64,000 nt of DNA from an uncultured Pelagibacteraceae bacterium (GTDB taxonomy: Bacteria > Pseudomonadota > Alphaproteobacteria > Pelagibacterales > Pelagibacteraceae), in contig CABXRY010000001.1 of assembly GCA_902514755.1 (NCBI GenBank), positions 1-64,000 of the forward strand, read 5' to 3'. The notes beneath the pieces are model-generated. The model was not told the origin of the DNA. It did not search any database and saw only the letters and a program-made list of their open reading frames with translations. Positions 40,179 through 49,156 of this stretch are shown here, piece by piece. The position numbers were made by a program, and so were the translations under genes. Each line of letters opens with the position of its first letter. The first letter of the stretch is position 1.

Positions 40179-40904
40179 TTACTGACTTTGTCTAAATAAA
40201 TTCTTAGCCTCTTTATGCCATACATAATTTTGTTTTGGTGTTTTCCAGTCATCCCCATACGTATACTTTAAAACATCCTCGGGTTCAACTGGCACAATTA
40301 TATCTGTTCCCAAAAATTTAATCACTTTAAATTTCATTAACTCAATTGGAAAGCTATAACCAACAGTGTCAAGTTTTTTATAAAAATCCTTTATTAATTT
40401 AGTCTTAATAAATTTTGGCAGCAAAAGTCTAAAAAAAAATAATGGAATTATAATTAGTAGCTTACCAAGCTCTATAAGCTTTCCATTGCTTGATTTAATT
40501 GTTTTTTTGACGCTTTTTTCGTTTGCAAGAAATTTGAAAACAAAGTCATACAATTTAAAAAAAAAACCCTCAGGCAAAGCTATCCATTTAATATATGCTT
40601 TCTCCTTATCTCTAGTATAAAAATTAATATCTACTCTCTTTTCATTTATTAAAAAGTGTAAGCTATTTATTTCCTCTATAATAATTTCTTTTTTGAAACG
40701 ATTGTCACTTAAAAAGATTTCAAGTATATCTTCTTTGGAGTATTCATCCTCCCATACTGCAAAATCTATGTCACTATCCCAAGAAAGTAACTTATTATCA
40801 CGAATAATACCTAATAAGGTGCCATGACAAACCCAATAATTTATATTGTTATCTATTAATATTTTTACAGCCGTTTTAAAAATATTATTATTATCAAATA
40901 TCAT
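40179..40904 (-). CDS. LicD family phosphotransferase
   Basis: NYWVCHGTLLGIIRDNKLLSWDSDIDFAVWEDE (LicD nucleotidyltransferase-fold motif); YGDDWKTP C-terminus. Confidence 0.85.
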   Translation of the reverse strand: MIFDNNNIFKTAVKILIDNNINYWVCHGTLLGIIRDNKLLSWDSDIDFAVWEDEYSKEDILEIFLSDNRFKKEIIIEEINSLHFLINEKRVDINFYTRDKEKAYIKWIALPEGFFFKLYDFVFKFLANEKSVKKTIKSSNGKLIELGKLLIIIPLFFFRLLLPKFIKTKLIKDFYKKLDTVGYSFPIELMKFKVIKFLGTDIIVPVEPEDVLKYTYGDDWKTPKQNYVWHKEAKNLFRQSQ

Positions 40905-41545
40905 TTTTGTAAAATTATTCTCATCAATACTGGATTATCATTTTTATAAATTGATAGATTATTTTCCTCAATAAAATATAATTCTTTGAAGCCTAAATCT
41001 AAAACTTGTTTTCGAAAGACTTTAGTATCTATAAATCGTCGTTTATGATTGTCAGTCACAAATGTATTTTCACCACAAAACTCTCCAATTCCATACAGAG
41101 GATCATTGATTGTTCTTACTTCAACGCAAAATAAACCTTTTCTTTCTAAATTATCATAAATTTTTGGAAGTAATTCAAATTCATCACTTTTAGAAATTGA
41201 ATGAATAGTAAACCTAGAATAAAAGGCATCTATTTTTTCATATCTTGAATAATCTTCCTTGACAAAATCTTGTGCTTTAGAATGTAAATTCATTGCAAAC
41301 TTATTGTCTAAATTTTGTTTTTGGATATTAATCACTTTTGTACTTTGATCAATAGCGATTACATTATGACCGTTATAAGCAAAAAAAATTGCATCTCTTC
41401 CATTTCCAGATCCAAGCTCTACAATGTTAAATTTCCTTTCAGAAAAAAAATTTTTTAAAATAAATTTTGCAAAACTACTAGGGTCACTAATTTCTTTATC
41501 TCCCCCATGTAGTTTATAGTACTCATCCCAATAATTTTTATCCAT
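40901..41545 (-). CDS. Class I SAM-dependent methyltransferase
   Basis: IVELGSGNGRDAIFFAYNGHNVIAIDQS motif I/II. Confidence 0.85.
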   Translation of the reverse strand: MDKNYWDEYYKLHGGDKEISDPSSFAKFILKNFFSERKFNIVELGSGNGRDAIFFAYNGHNVIAIDQSTKVINIQKQNLDNKFAMNLHSKAQDFVKEDYSRYEKIDAFYSRFTIHSISKSDEFELLPKIYDNLERKGLFCVEVRTINDPLYGIGEFCGENTFVTDNHKRRFIDTKVFRKQVLDLGFKELYFIEENNLSIYKNDNPVLMRIILQK

Positions 41546-41547
41546 TT

Positions 41548-42345
41548 TTAATTCCTATAATTTTGAAATGCCAAATAAGTAGTGGCAAAATATTCTACAA
41601 TAGCTCTTAAAATAATTAATGCTGATAAAATTAACAATATAAAGGTAATATCAACATCAGTTATCCCATCGATTAATAAAATTAATATTAGAAAATCAGT
41701 ACTTCTTGCTCTTGCATCTAAAAAGGATGTATAAATATTATATAGTTTTGTTATTTTTTTCATTTTTTTTCCTTGTCTCAAATCTTCCTCAAAGTTATTT
41801 TTCTTTTTATCATTTGTCTTATAGTCATCTCTAATATTTTTATAATAAAGAAGATCAGAGAACGTATTAAATTTGGTTATTAAAATTACAAAGGCGAATA
41901 ATGGAAAAAAAATTATATATTCCGGGTAATAATTCGTAGTATAAAAAACAAAAGCCATTTTGAATGCCACATCACAAATATTTGCTCCATAAACATCAAG
42001 TGCATGGCCCAAAAATGAGGTTTTGTTTAATCTTCGTGCTAAAGCTCCATCAGCCCAGTCAAAAGTTCCTTTGGTAAAAATCATAAATAATCCAAGGTAA
42101 AAAAAACAATTATGAGGACTTAAAATAACTAGGAAGGCACCAAAAACACCAGTTAAAATATAAAGAACTGTAACAAAGTTTGGTGATTTAATAATTTTTT
42201 GTGTAATGAACAAAAATAGAGAAGCAGTTTCTATATAGTAAACAGCTTTAATTAGTGAGTAAGGTGAATTGATATTTAAAATATTTTTCCAACGTTCAAA
42301 TTGAACACTATAAATTTTCTTTCTAATCTTTTTATACTGCTCCAT
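41548..42345 (-). CDS. CDP-alcohol phosphatidyltransferase-like membrane protein
   Basis: DWADGALARRLNKTSFLGHALD (D-x2-DG-x2-AR-x8-G-x3-D) with multiple TM helices. Confidence 0.85.
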   Translation of the reverse strand: MEQYKKIRKKIYSVQFERWKNILNINSPYSLIKAVYYIETASLFLFITQKIIKSPNFVTVLYILTGVFGAFLVILSPHNCFFYLGLFMIFTKGTFDWADGALARRLNKTSFLGHALDVYGANICDVAFKMAFVFYTTNYYPEYIIFFPLFAFVILITKFNTFSDLLYYKNIRDDYKTNDKKKNNFEEDLRQGKKMKKITKLYNIYTSFLDARARSTDFLILILLIDGITDVDITFILLILSALIILRAIVEYFATTYLAFQNYRN

Positions 42346-42348
42346 AAT

Positions 42349-43431
42349 TTAGAATATTTTATTAAGTTCTTTGATTAAAATTTCCTTTTCGATATTTAGT
42401 GGATGATTTTTTAACCTTTCGACGTTGACTGAGTCGACTATAAGTTCTAAATCTTCTTTTTTAACTCCTAGATTAGATAACTTTGTTTCTAAGCCACCTA
42501 CTTGCATTAAATTATACCAATACTTTTCAAAATTTTTAATATCAATATGCAACATTAAACATATATCATTCATAACTTTTTTGAGATTATCACACCCAGA
42601 ATTATAATTAATTTTTCCAATAAATCCCAAAGTTAAAGCCACAGCATGCCCGTGCGAAACATTATATTTTATAGTCAGAAAGTAAGATAATGCATGTGGC
42701 AAGGTTGTTTTTGATATGTTTATTGCCTTCCCTGAATAATATGCGGCCTCTACCATATTCTTTGTATTTTTAGACTCATTATTTAAATATCCTTTTAAAT
42801 TCATATTGATTAATTCAATTGCTCTTCTAGCGTATTTTCTGCTCATGTCTGTTGCATTAACAGACCAAAAGGACTCTATAGCTTGAGAAAAAGCATCAAA
42901 TAAAGTACATGCTTTTAGATAATTTGGCATTTCTTGAACTAATGAAGTGTCTGCTATTACATACTCTGGTAATAATTTTTCGCTAGCAATAGAAAATTTT
43001 TTTTTACCAAGATATACAACACTAAAACTTGTCGCTTCACTACCTGTACCTGCAGTAGTTGGCATAACTAACAAAGGTAAAAATTTATTTTTTATAATTT
43101 CTTTTCCTCTTATTACATTTTCATAATTTTCTTTAGAAAGAGCTGTAACACTAATTAATTTTGCTGCATCAATAATTCTTCCACCTCCAATAGCAATAAT
43201 TAAATCTGAATTTGATTGTTTGAGTTTTTCACATCCGGAAATTATAGTTTTAAAATTTGAGTCAGTCATAATAAATGTTTCTATACTGGCACTTTTGGTG
43301 TAAGGCTTAATTAAATTCTCGATAGATTGATAAGCGTTATTTCCAACAACTAAAAAAATTTTTTTTATCCTAAGATCATTTAAGATTTCAGGTAAAATGG
43401 TTATGCCTTGATTAATAAATACTTTTTGCAA
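42349..43431 (-). CDS. Iron-containing alcohol dehydrogenase, probable phosphonoacetaldehyde reductase
   Basis: IAIGGGRIIDAAKLI, PTTAGTGSEATSFSVVY, ALSYFLTIKYNVSHGHAVALTL; between PEP mutase and CDP-alcohol transferase genes. Confidence 0.88.
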   Translation of the reverse strand: MQKVFINQGITILPEILNDLRIKKIFLVVGNNAYQSIENLIKPYTKSASIETFIMTDSNFKTIISGCEKLKQSNSDLIIAIGGGRIIDAAKLISVTALSKENYENVIRGKEIIKNKFLPLLVMPTTAGTGSEATSFSVVYLGKKKFSIASEKLLPEYVIADTSLVQEMPNYLKACTLFDAFSQAIESFWSVNATDMSRKYARRAIELINMNLKGYLNNESKNTKNMVEAAYYSGKAINISKTTLPHALSYFLTIKYNVSHGHAVALTLGFIGKINYNSGCDNLKKVMNDICLMLHIDIKNFEKYWYNLMQVGGLETKLSNLGVKKEDLELIVDSVNVERLKNHPLNIEKEILIKELNKIF

Positions 43432-44739
43432 CTACTTAGTACCTGGAATGATTTCTAAAATTTCTTTAATAGACATGCAGTCTGACTCAGCCTCCAAGCT
43501 TCTTCCATTTTTTAACAAAGATTTGGCAACTTTTGACATTGCAGGATAAGCAGCTCGCAACATATGATTTGCAGAAATAACAACATTAACACCCATTTTA
43601 ATGAACTCTTCTACGGTTACGGAATTAAAACTTGTTGGCACCACTACTACAGGCGTACTATTATCTACAGCTCTAAATTTTTCCATAAATTCAACTATTT
43701 CTGCTGGATCTTTATGTCTTGAATGTATCATGATCCCATCAGCACCTGACTTGATGTAGGCTTCTGCTCGAATTAATGCATCTTTCATACCAGCCTCTAG
43801 AATTAGTGACTCTATTCGCGCAATTATCATAAAATCATCACTTAGTTGAGCAGCTTTTCCCCGATTAATCTTATCACAAAAGTTTTCAATAGTCTCTTGT
43901 GTTTGTTTTACCTCATTGCCAAAAAGAGAGTTTTTTTTAAGCCCTGTTTTATCCTCTATAACAACTGCACTAACGCCAGCTCGCTCCAAACTACGCACAT
44001 TAAATTCAAAATGTTCAGTTTTTCCACCTGTGTCACCATCAAATATCATTGGTTTACTAGTTACTTCAAAAATATCATTCACTGAACTAATTCGTGAAGT
44101 CATATCAATAGCTTCGATATCTGGCTTTCCTCTAGCTGTTGAGTCTGTTAAAGAGCTTGACCAAACACCATCGAAGTAAACATTTTTGCCATCTCTTTCA
44201 ACAACTGTGTTCTCTGCAATAAGTGCACTTAATGCATTATGTGCTTCTAAAATACGAACAATTGGCTTAGCATTTATCAATCTTCTAAGCCTTGCTCTTC
44301 TTACGTCAACCGTTGTGCCAATTTCTGCTAAAGCATTGTTTAATTGTGTTGAAGAAATTCCATGTGTATATTTAATTTCAACCAACTCACCACCCCAATC
44401 AGCAAGAGTATCAATTACTTGTTGTCTTGTTTTAATCTGAACTCCTTCTTTCCAATCATCACCATGAACTACAATGTCAGGTTTAATCCTTTTAAGATTT
44501 GGCCTGTAATCTAAAGTTTCTTGAGCAATAACACTTGATACTCCTTTAATATTTTCAATCACTTCTTTTCTCAGTTCAAATGACATAAAAGGCATTCTTT
44601 TATAGCTTGCTATCGCTTTGTCAGTAAGCAATCCAACTGTCACATCACCTAATTTTGCAGCTTCTTTTAAAATATTCATGTGTCCTGGATGCACTAAATC
44701 TGCACTCATGCCAACGTAAATCTTCTTACTCATAATCAT
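43432..44739 (-). CDS. pepM: Phosphoenolpyruvate mutase fused to an N-terminal HxGH cytidylyltransferase
   Basis: N-term [20 protein letters not shown]...[11 protein letters not shown]-term [16 protein letters not shown] and [10 protein letters not shown] (PEP mutase EDKxxxKxNS signature). Confidence 0.95.
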   Translation of the reverse strand: MIMSKKIYVGMSADLVHPGHMNILKEAAKLGDVTVGLLTDKAIASYKRMPFMSFELRKEVIENIKGVSSVIAQETLDYRPNLKRIKPDIVVHGDDWKEGVQIKTRQQVIDTLADWGGELVEIKYTHGISSTQLNNALAEIGTTVDVRRARLRRLINAKPIVRILEAHNALSALIAENTVVERDGKNVYFDGVWSSSLTDSTARGKPDIEAIDMTSRISSVNDIFEVTSKPMIFDGDTGGKTEHFEFNVRSLERAGVSAVVIEDKTGLKKNSLFGNEVKQTQETIENFCDKINRGKAAQLSDDFMIIARIESLILEAGMKDALIRAEAYIKSGADGIMIHSRHKDPAEIVEFMEKFRAVDNSTPVVVVPTSFNSVTVEEFIKMGVNVVISANHMLRAAYPAMSKVAKSLLKNGRSLEAESDCMSIKEILEIIPGTK

Positions 44740-45871
44740 TTTCTCTAATAAATTTCATTAAATCTTCTTTGTTTTTTTTTGGTGTAGTATTAGGTCTTCC
44801 TAAATCTTTTCTAAAACCTTTCTTAACCTTAATCTCAAAAAATACTTTACCATCAAATTTTTTTAATACCTCCATAGATTGAATAATTTCTTTATTTGTT
44901 TTAGCATGCAAAATTAAATCATATCCACTTGCTTTAGCGATATTTTGAAAATCTATATTAAAGCCAACTGTAGATTGTCCACCAACGGAGTCGTGGGCAC
45001 CATTATTTAAAACTATATGTCGAAAATTATTACATTGTAAGTTACCATTTATTGCGATTGAACCCATATGCATCAAAGCTGCTCCATCACCATCGAGACA
45101 AAAAACTCTTCTACTAGGCTTTTGTAAAGCAATTCCCATTGCGATTTGATTAGCATGTCCCATTCCACCAACTGTTAAAAAATCTTTATTATGACTTTTG
45201 TTTGTTTCTTCTCTATATTCAAATAACTCTCTTGATGCAACGCCAGTGGTAGATATTATGATATCTTTATTATCTAGATTTTTAACAATTGTTTTTATTG
45301 CATCCTCTCTAAATAATTCATAATTAGCATAATGATCAATTTTTGTTGTATATTTAGAAAAAGTGTCTTTTTGAACAACAATCGCGTAAGGTACATTGTT
45401 ATTTAATGCTTCATTGGTTGCTGTTTTAATAATTTCGTCAGCTTGTTCATCTGTTTTATCTGTAGATAAAATTTGATAAGGTACTTCCATCGTTTCTAAC
45501 ATCTCGATTGTAACCCTTCCTTGTTTTTTATGTTGAGGCTCATCTTTTATACCAGGTTGACCTCTCCAACCAATCATTAATAACATTGGAATAGAATAAA
45601 CTTCAGGATCGCTTAGAGATAATAATGGATTAACTATATTGCCAAGTCCAGAGTTCTGCATATAAATTAGAGGCAATTTACCTGTTGCCAAATAGTATCC
45701 TATACCAATTGCTAATGCATTACCCTCATTAGCGGCAATAATATGATTCTTTGAGTCTGCATGATCTGAAATATATGCACAAATATTCTTTAAGAGAGAG
45801 TCTGGGACTCCAGAAAAAAAGTTAATATCATTTTTAACCAGGCTTTTAAAAAAAAATTTAGTATTTATCAT
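44726..45871 (-). CDS. ppd: Phosphonopyruvate decarboxylase
   Basis: [78 protein letters not shown]. Confidence 0.95.
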   Translation of the reverse strand: MINTKFFFKSLVKNDINFFSGVPDSLLKNICAYISDHADSKNHIIAANEGNALAIGIGYYLATGKLPLIYMQNSGLGNIVNPLLSLSDPEVYSIPMLLMIGWRGQPGIKDEPQHKKQGRVTIEMLETMEVPYQILSTDKTDEQADEIIKTATNEALNNNVPYAIVVQKDTFSKYTTKIDHYANYELFREDAIKTIVKNLDNKDIIISTTGVASRELFEYREETNKSHNKDFLTVGGMGHANQIAMGIALQKPSRRVFCLDGDGAALMHMGSIAINGNLQCNNFRHIVLNNGAHDSVGGQSTVGFNIDFQNIAKASGYDLILHAKTNKEIIQSMEVLKKFDGKVFFEIKVKKGFRKDLGRPNTTPKKNKEDLMKFIRENDYE

Positions 45872-47334
45872 AATTCAAGATTTTTAATATACTTTCCTAA
45901 TCTTAAGGATAATGCAATTATAGTAAATGTTGGATTTACAATTGAAGACGTAGTAAAGACAGAACTACTAGTAATATAAAGATTAGAAATCCCAAAAACT
46001 TTACAATTTTTATCAACCACTCCTGTCTGTGGATCATCTGACATTCGAGTTGTTCCGATGTGATGGTTTATGGGATCATTAAAATTAAACGAATTTCCAT
46101 TTAATAACTCTTTTTTAAATCTAATCTTGCCTGCACCTATTACTCCAAGTTCACGAGCCATAATTTTTACCGACTTTATAACAGTATCTTTTTCAATTTT
46201 ACTCAAATTATCCCAATACATGTCTATTTTTGGCATGCCTAATGTATCTTTAATATTAGATAATTTTAAATTATTTGTTACTCTAGGGGGTTGTTCAAGT
46301 CCAACAGACAAATTCCATTTTTCAGGAATCGGATCACAATTATTTTTTTGAGAAAAAATCTGATCATTAGGATCGTTTATATCTTTCATAGACAAATTAT
46401 GTCTTAGAATTTTTGATTCCAACCTCTCCTTTAAGGATGTTGTATATGAAACTTTATATTTTTTTTTTTTTAAGTATTTATCAATACATGATTTTTTTTC
46501 AGTTTTTAAAATTTCTGCAACATTTTCAATACCAGGGTGACTCATAAAACAAGAGCCAACAAAACCAGAATTATTTCCTATTCCTCTTTTATAATATTTA
46601 TTAGAGGTTAATAAGATTCGAGGATTTTCCAAAGCCCCACAAGCTAATACAAATATTTTTGCTTTGACGAGAGCGCTATTGCCATTCAGATCAGAAATTG
46701 AAAGACTGTCAACATCTATACCATTTTTTGCCAAATTCAATTCTGTAGCAGTAGAATGAAAAATAACATCTGTATTTTTGGAAGTCTCAAATTCTATTTT
46801 ATATTTTTCTGCAAAATCTTTATTTTCCGAAGTGGAAAATTGATAAACTTCAGTTGTTAAAAAAGAATTATTTCTATTAAACTTCTTAAAACTTTTTTCC
46901 TTAAAAGTATTTCCTAATAAATCTTTATTATAAAATTTTTGATATGATATGCCCAGCATCTCAGCAGCTTGCATATAGTAAACTTTCAAATCATCTAGAG
47001 TAATAGGCCAACCACTTAAAGATGAGAAAGATTTTTTTTCAAAATCATCTTTTTTAAAAGGTGCACAATGTCCAGCCCATATCTTGCCTGCACCCCCAAA
47101 ACATCTAAGTCTAGAGCTGTCAAGTGACAAGTAACTAGGTCCTGAATTAATACCTACATTTAATTCCTGATATTCAGGTTCTGGTTCAAGTCCACCTGAC
47201 TCAAGTATAGCAATTTTTAGATCTGTGCCTAATAATTGTTTAGCTACACTTAAACCTGCAGGCCCAGTACCAACAATACAAATATCATATCTTAAAATTG
47301 AATTAGAAGAAAAATTCTTTAAATCTTTAAACAT
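45868..47334 (-). CDS. GMC family FAD oxidoreductase
   Basis: DICIVGTGPAGLSVAKQLLG; HHIGTTRMSDDPQTGVVDKNCKVFGISNLYITSSSVFTTSSIVNPTFTI. Confidence 0.92.
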   Translation of the reverse strand: MFKDLKNFSSNSILRYDICIVGTGPAGLSVAKQLLGTDLKIAILESGGLEPEPEYQELNVGINSGPSYLSLDSSRLRCFGGAGKIWAGHCAPFKKDDFEKKSFSSLSGWPITLDDLKVYYMQAAEMLGISYQKFYNKDLLGNTFKEKSFKKFNRNNSFLTTEVYQFSTSENKDFAEKYKIEFETSKNTDVIFHSTATELNLAKNGIDVDSLSISDLNGNSALVKAKIFVLACGALENPRILLTSNKYYKRGIGNNSGFVGSCFMSHPGIENVAEILKTEKKSCIDKYLKKKKYKVSYTTSLKERLESKILRHNLSMKDINDPNDQIFSQKNNCDPIPEKWNLSVGLEQPPRVTNNLKLSNIKDTLGMPKIDMYWDNLSKIEKDTVIKSVKIMARELGVIGAGKIRFKKELLNGNSFNFNDPINHHIGTTRMSDDPQTGVVDKNCKVFGISNLYITSSSVFTTSSIVNPTFTIIALSLRLGKYIKNLEL

Positions 47335-47689
47335 ATTTTCGTTTAAGTTCTAAAATACTAGCCTCTGTGTTTGATATAATCCAACCATCAAATAATTTAA
47401 GATTTCCTGACTGATAATCATGCTTAATATCTTGATCAATAGATATTATTGTTTTTTCTATCCCTGTGCTAGACAGCATCAATTTGATCTTATTTTCAAA
47501 TAAATCTGTCTCCTTACTCCAATTTTGATTATATCTTAATTTTAATGGGATAATATTTTCATAATTAGACAAAAAAATTAGAATTTTTTTTTTTTTTTTA
47601 TTTTTTTTACGATTTAGGCCTACACCTGAAATTAATGCTATTGATAAGGTAGACAAACCTAATACGAATTTTCTTCTGCTTAATTTCAT
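47327..47689 (-). CDS. Small Tat-signal protein, probable partner subunit of the GMC oxidoreductase
   Basis: MKLSRRKFVLGLSTLSIALISGVGL twin-arginine signal; 8-bp overlap with the GMC gene; LFDGWIISNTEASILELKRKY. Confidence 0.7.
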   Translation of the reverse strand: MKLSRRKFVLGLSTLSIALISGVGLNRKKNKKKKKILIFLSNYENIIPLKLRYNQNWSKETDLFENKIKLMLSSTGIEKTIISIDQDIKHDYQSGNLKLFDGWIISNTEASILELKRKYV

Positions 47690-47710
47690 TAATTATAATA
47701 ATATATTTAA

Positions 47711-48166
47711 TTAGTTTATTAAAACCTTAATTGTAATTTTTGTGATCAATTCAGAATATTTCACAGAATGTTTTGGCGAGTGCCCATCGTTTTCAAACAT
47801 GATTGCAAACACTCTATTTCCAATATCAACATATCTCGATGGTGAAATGGGATCATTATAAATGGTGATATCTTTAATATTATCATATGATTTTTTAACT
47901 TTCATATCAGTTATAGGTGACCAAAACACTCTTTCTAGACCTATGATGGGACACTGAATATCGATTACACGTTTATGAGACTCAAACTCAAAACTATTGT
48001 TATTTATTGTCTCATACTTCTCAACAATTGCTTTTACGCGATTATTAATATCATGTACCCCTAGTTCAATTTTATAATCTATATTTTTCAGAAATATTAG
48101 TCCTGCATATACATCTTTAGATAATTTTTTATAAATACTTATATTGTCTAGAGTGTCAATTATCAT
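47711..48166 (-). CDS. YhcH/YjgK/YiaL family (DUF386) cupin protein
   Basis: YDNIKDITIYNDP; IMFENDGHSPKHSVKYSELITKITIKV; FESHKRVIDIQCPIIGLERV. Confidence 0.85.
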   Translation of the reverse strand: MIIDTLDNISIYKKLSKDVYAGLIFLKNIDYKIELGVHDINNRVKAIVEKYETINNNSFEFESHKRVIDIQCPIIGLERVFWSPITDMKVKKSYDNIKDITIYNDPISPSRYVDIGNRVFAIMFENDGHSPKHSVKYSELITKITIKVLIN

Positions 48167-48184
48167 TAGGCGCCTTATTTTAAA

Positions 48185-49156
48185 CTACTTTCTCATAAAT
48201 ACTCTATAATGATCACCCAATAATAAATCATTTAATGTATCTTGAATATTTATAATTTTATCTGTTGTTTCATTTTCAAACTCTTCTAGTAATATAGTTT
48301 GAATATCAAGTCCGTTGGTTTCTAAGTATTCTATTTTCAAATTAAACTTTTCTGCGAATTGACTAATAACTTTTTTTGAAAAAAAAATATTATGACGTCC
48401 ACTTTCTATATATCTTGTTGGAGAAAAATTATTCTTTTTTAGATATTCACTTATAAAGCAATCAGCTGAAGGTACTTCAAAAATAACCATTCCATCATTG
48501 TTGAGTAATTCTTTTGCTTTCTTAATTGTGGCTATAGGATCTGAGATGTGTTCAAGCACACCCCATAAAGTAATAATATCAAAAGTTTTATTAAATTTTA
48601 TTTTATTAAAATCTCCTTGATGAACCTTAATATTATAATTTTCTAATACTGTTTGTGAAACTGTGGGTGAAGGATCTACTCCTTCAACATTCCACCCATT
48701 TTGCTTACACACATCAAGGAAAGTGCCACTTCCACAACCAATGTCGAGTAACGCAGGATCACTATTTTTATTTATAAATTTTTTTATTTGAAAAAATTTT
48801 CTTTCCTCTAGCACTCCTTTTCGTATTTCTTTTCCCTTTTTAACAAGATTATCTTGGTATACTTGATAAGTTCCATCGCTATATAAGGCATCTAAAACAC
48901 CATCACGCAAATGGGGTTTAGTATATAAAGAGTTACAATATGAACATTCATGGTAAGAAAATCCATCTATTTTAAATGCTTCTTTACTGGTATCACTATT
49001 ACACAAAGGACATTTTCTTATATAAAAAAATTCATCTTTAGGGCTTTGATTGTTATTAAACCATTTACTAGTGCTTTTTTTAAAAAAATGATAAATACTT
49101 TCTAAATCCTTTTTTGATTTTAGTTTAAATAAATCTAACTTTATTTTTTCAATCAT
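48185..49156 (-). CDS. Class I SAM methyltransferase with N-terminal CxxC zinc-ribbon
   Basis: CPLCNSDTSKEAFKIDGFSYHECSYCNSLY; LLDIGCGSGTFLDVCKQNGWNVEGVDPS. Confidence 0.9.
   Translation of the reverse strand: MIEKIKLDLFKLKSKKDLESIYHFFKKSTSKWFNNNQSPKDEFFYIRKCPLCNSDTSKEAFKIDGFSYHECSYCNSLYTKPHLRDGVLDALYSDGTYQVYQDNLVKKGKEIRKGVLEERKFFQIKKFINKNSDPALLDIGCGSGTFLDVCKQNGWNVEGVDPSPTVSQTVLENYNIKVHQGDFNKIKFNKTFDIITLWGVLEHISDPIATIKKAKELLNNDGMVIFEVPSADCFISEYLKKNNFSPTRYIESGRHNIFFSKKVISQFAEKFNLKIEYLETNGLDIQTILLEEFENETTDKIINIQDTLNDLLLGDHYRVFMRK

Noticed and set aside
43846-44440. Three plus-strand ORFs inside pepM
   Set aside because: Antisense to PepM, which has complete motifs; no recognisable domains.
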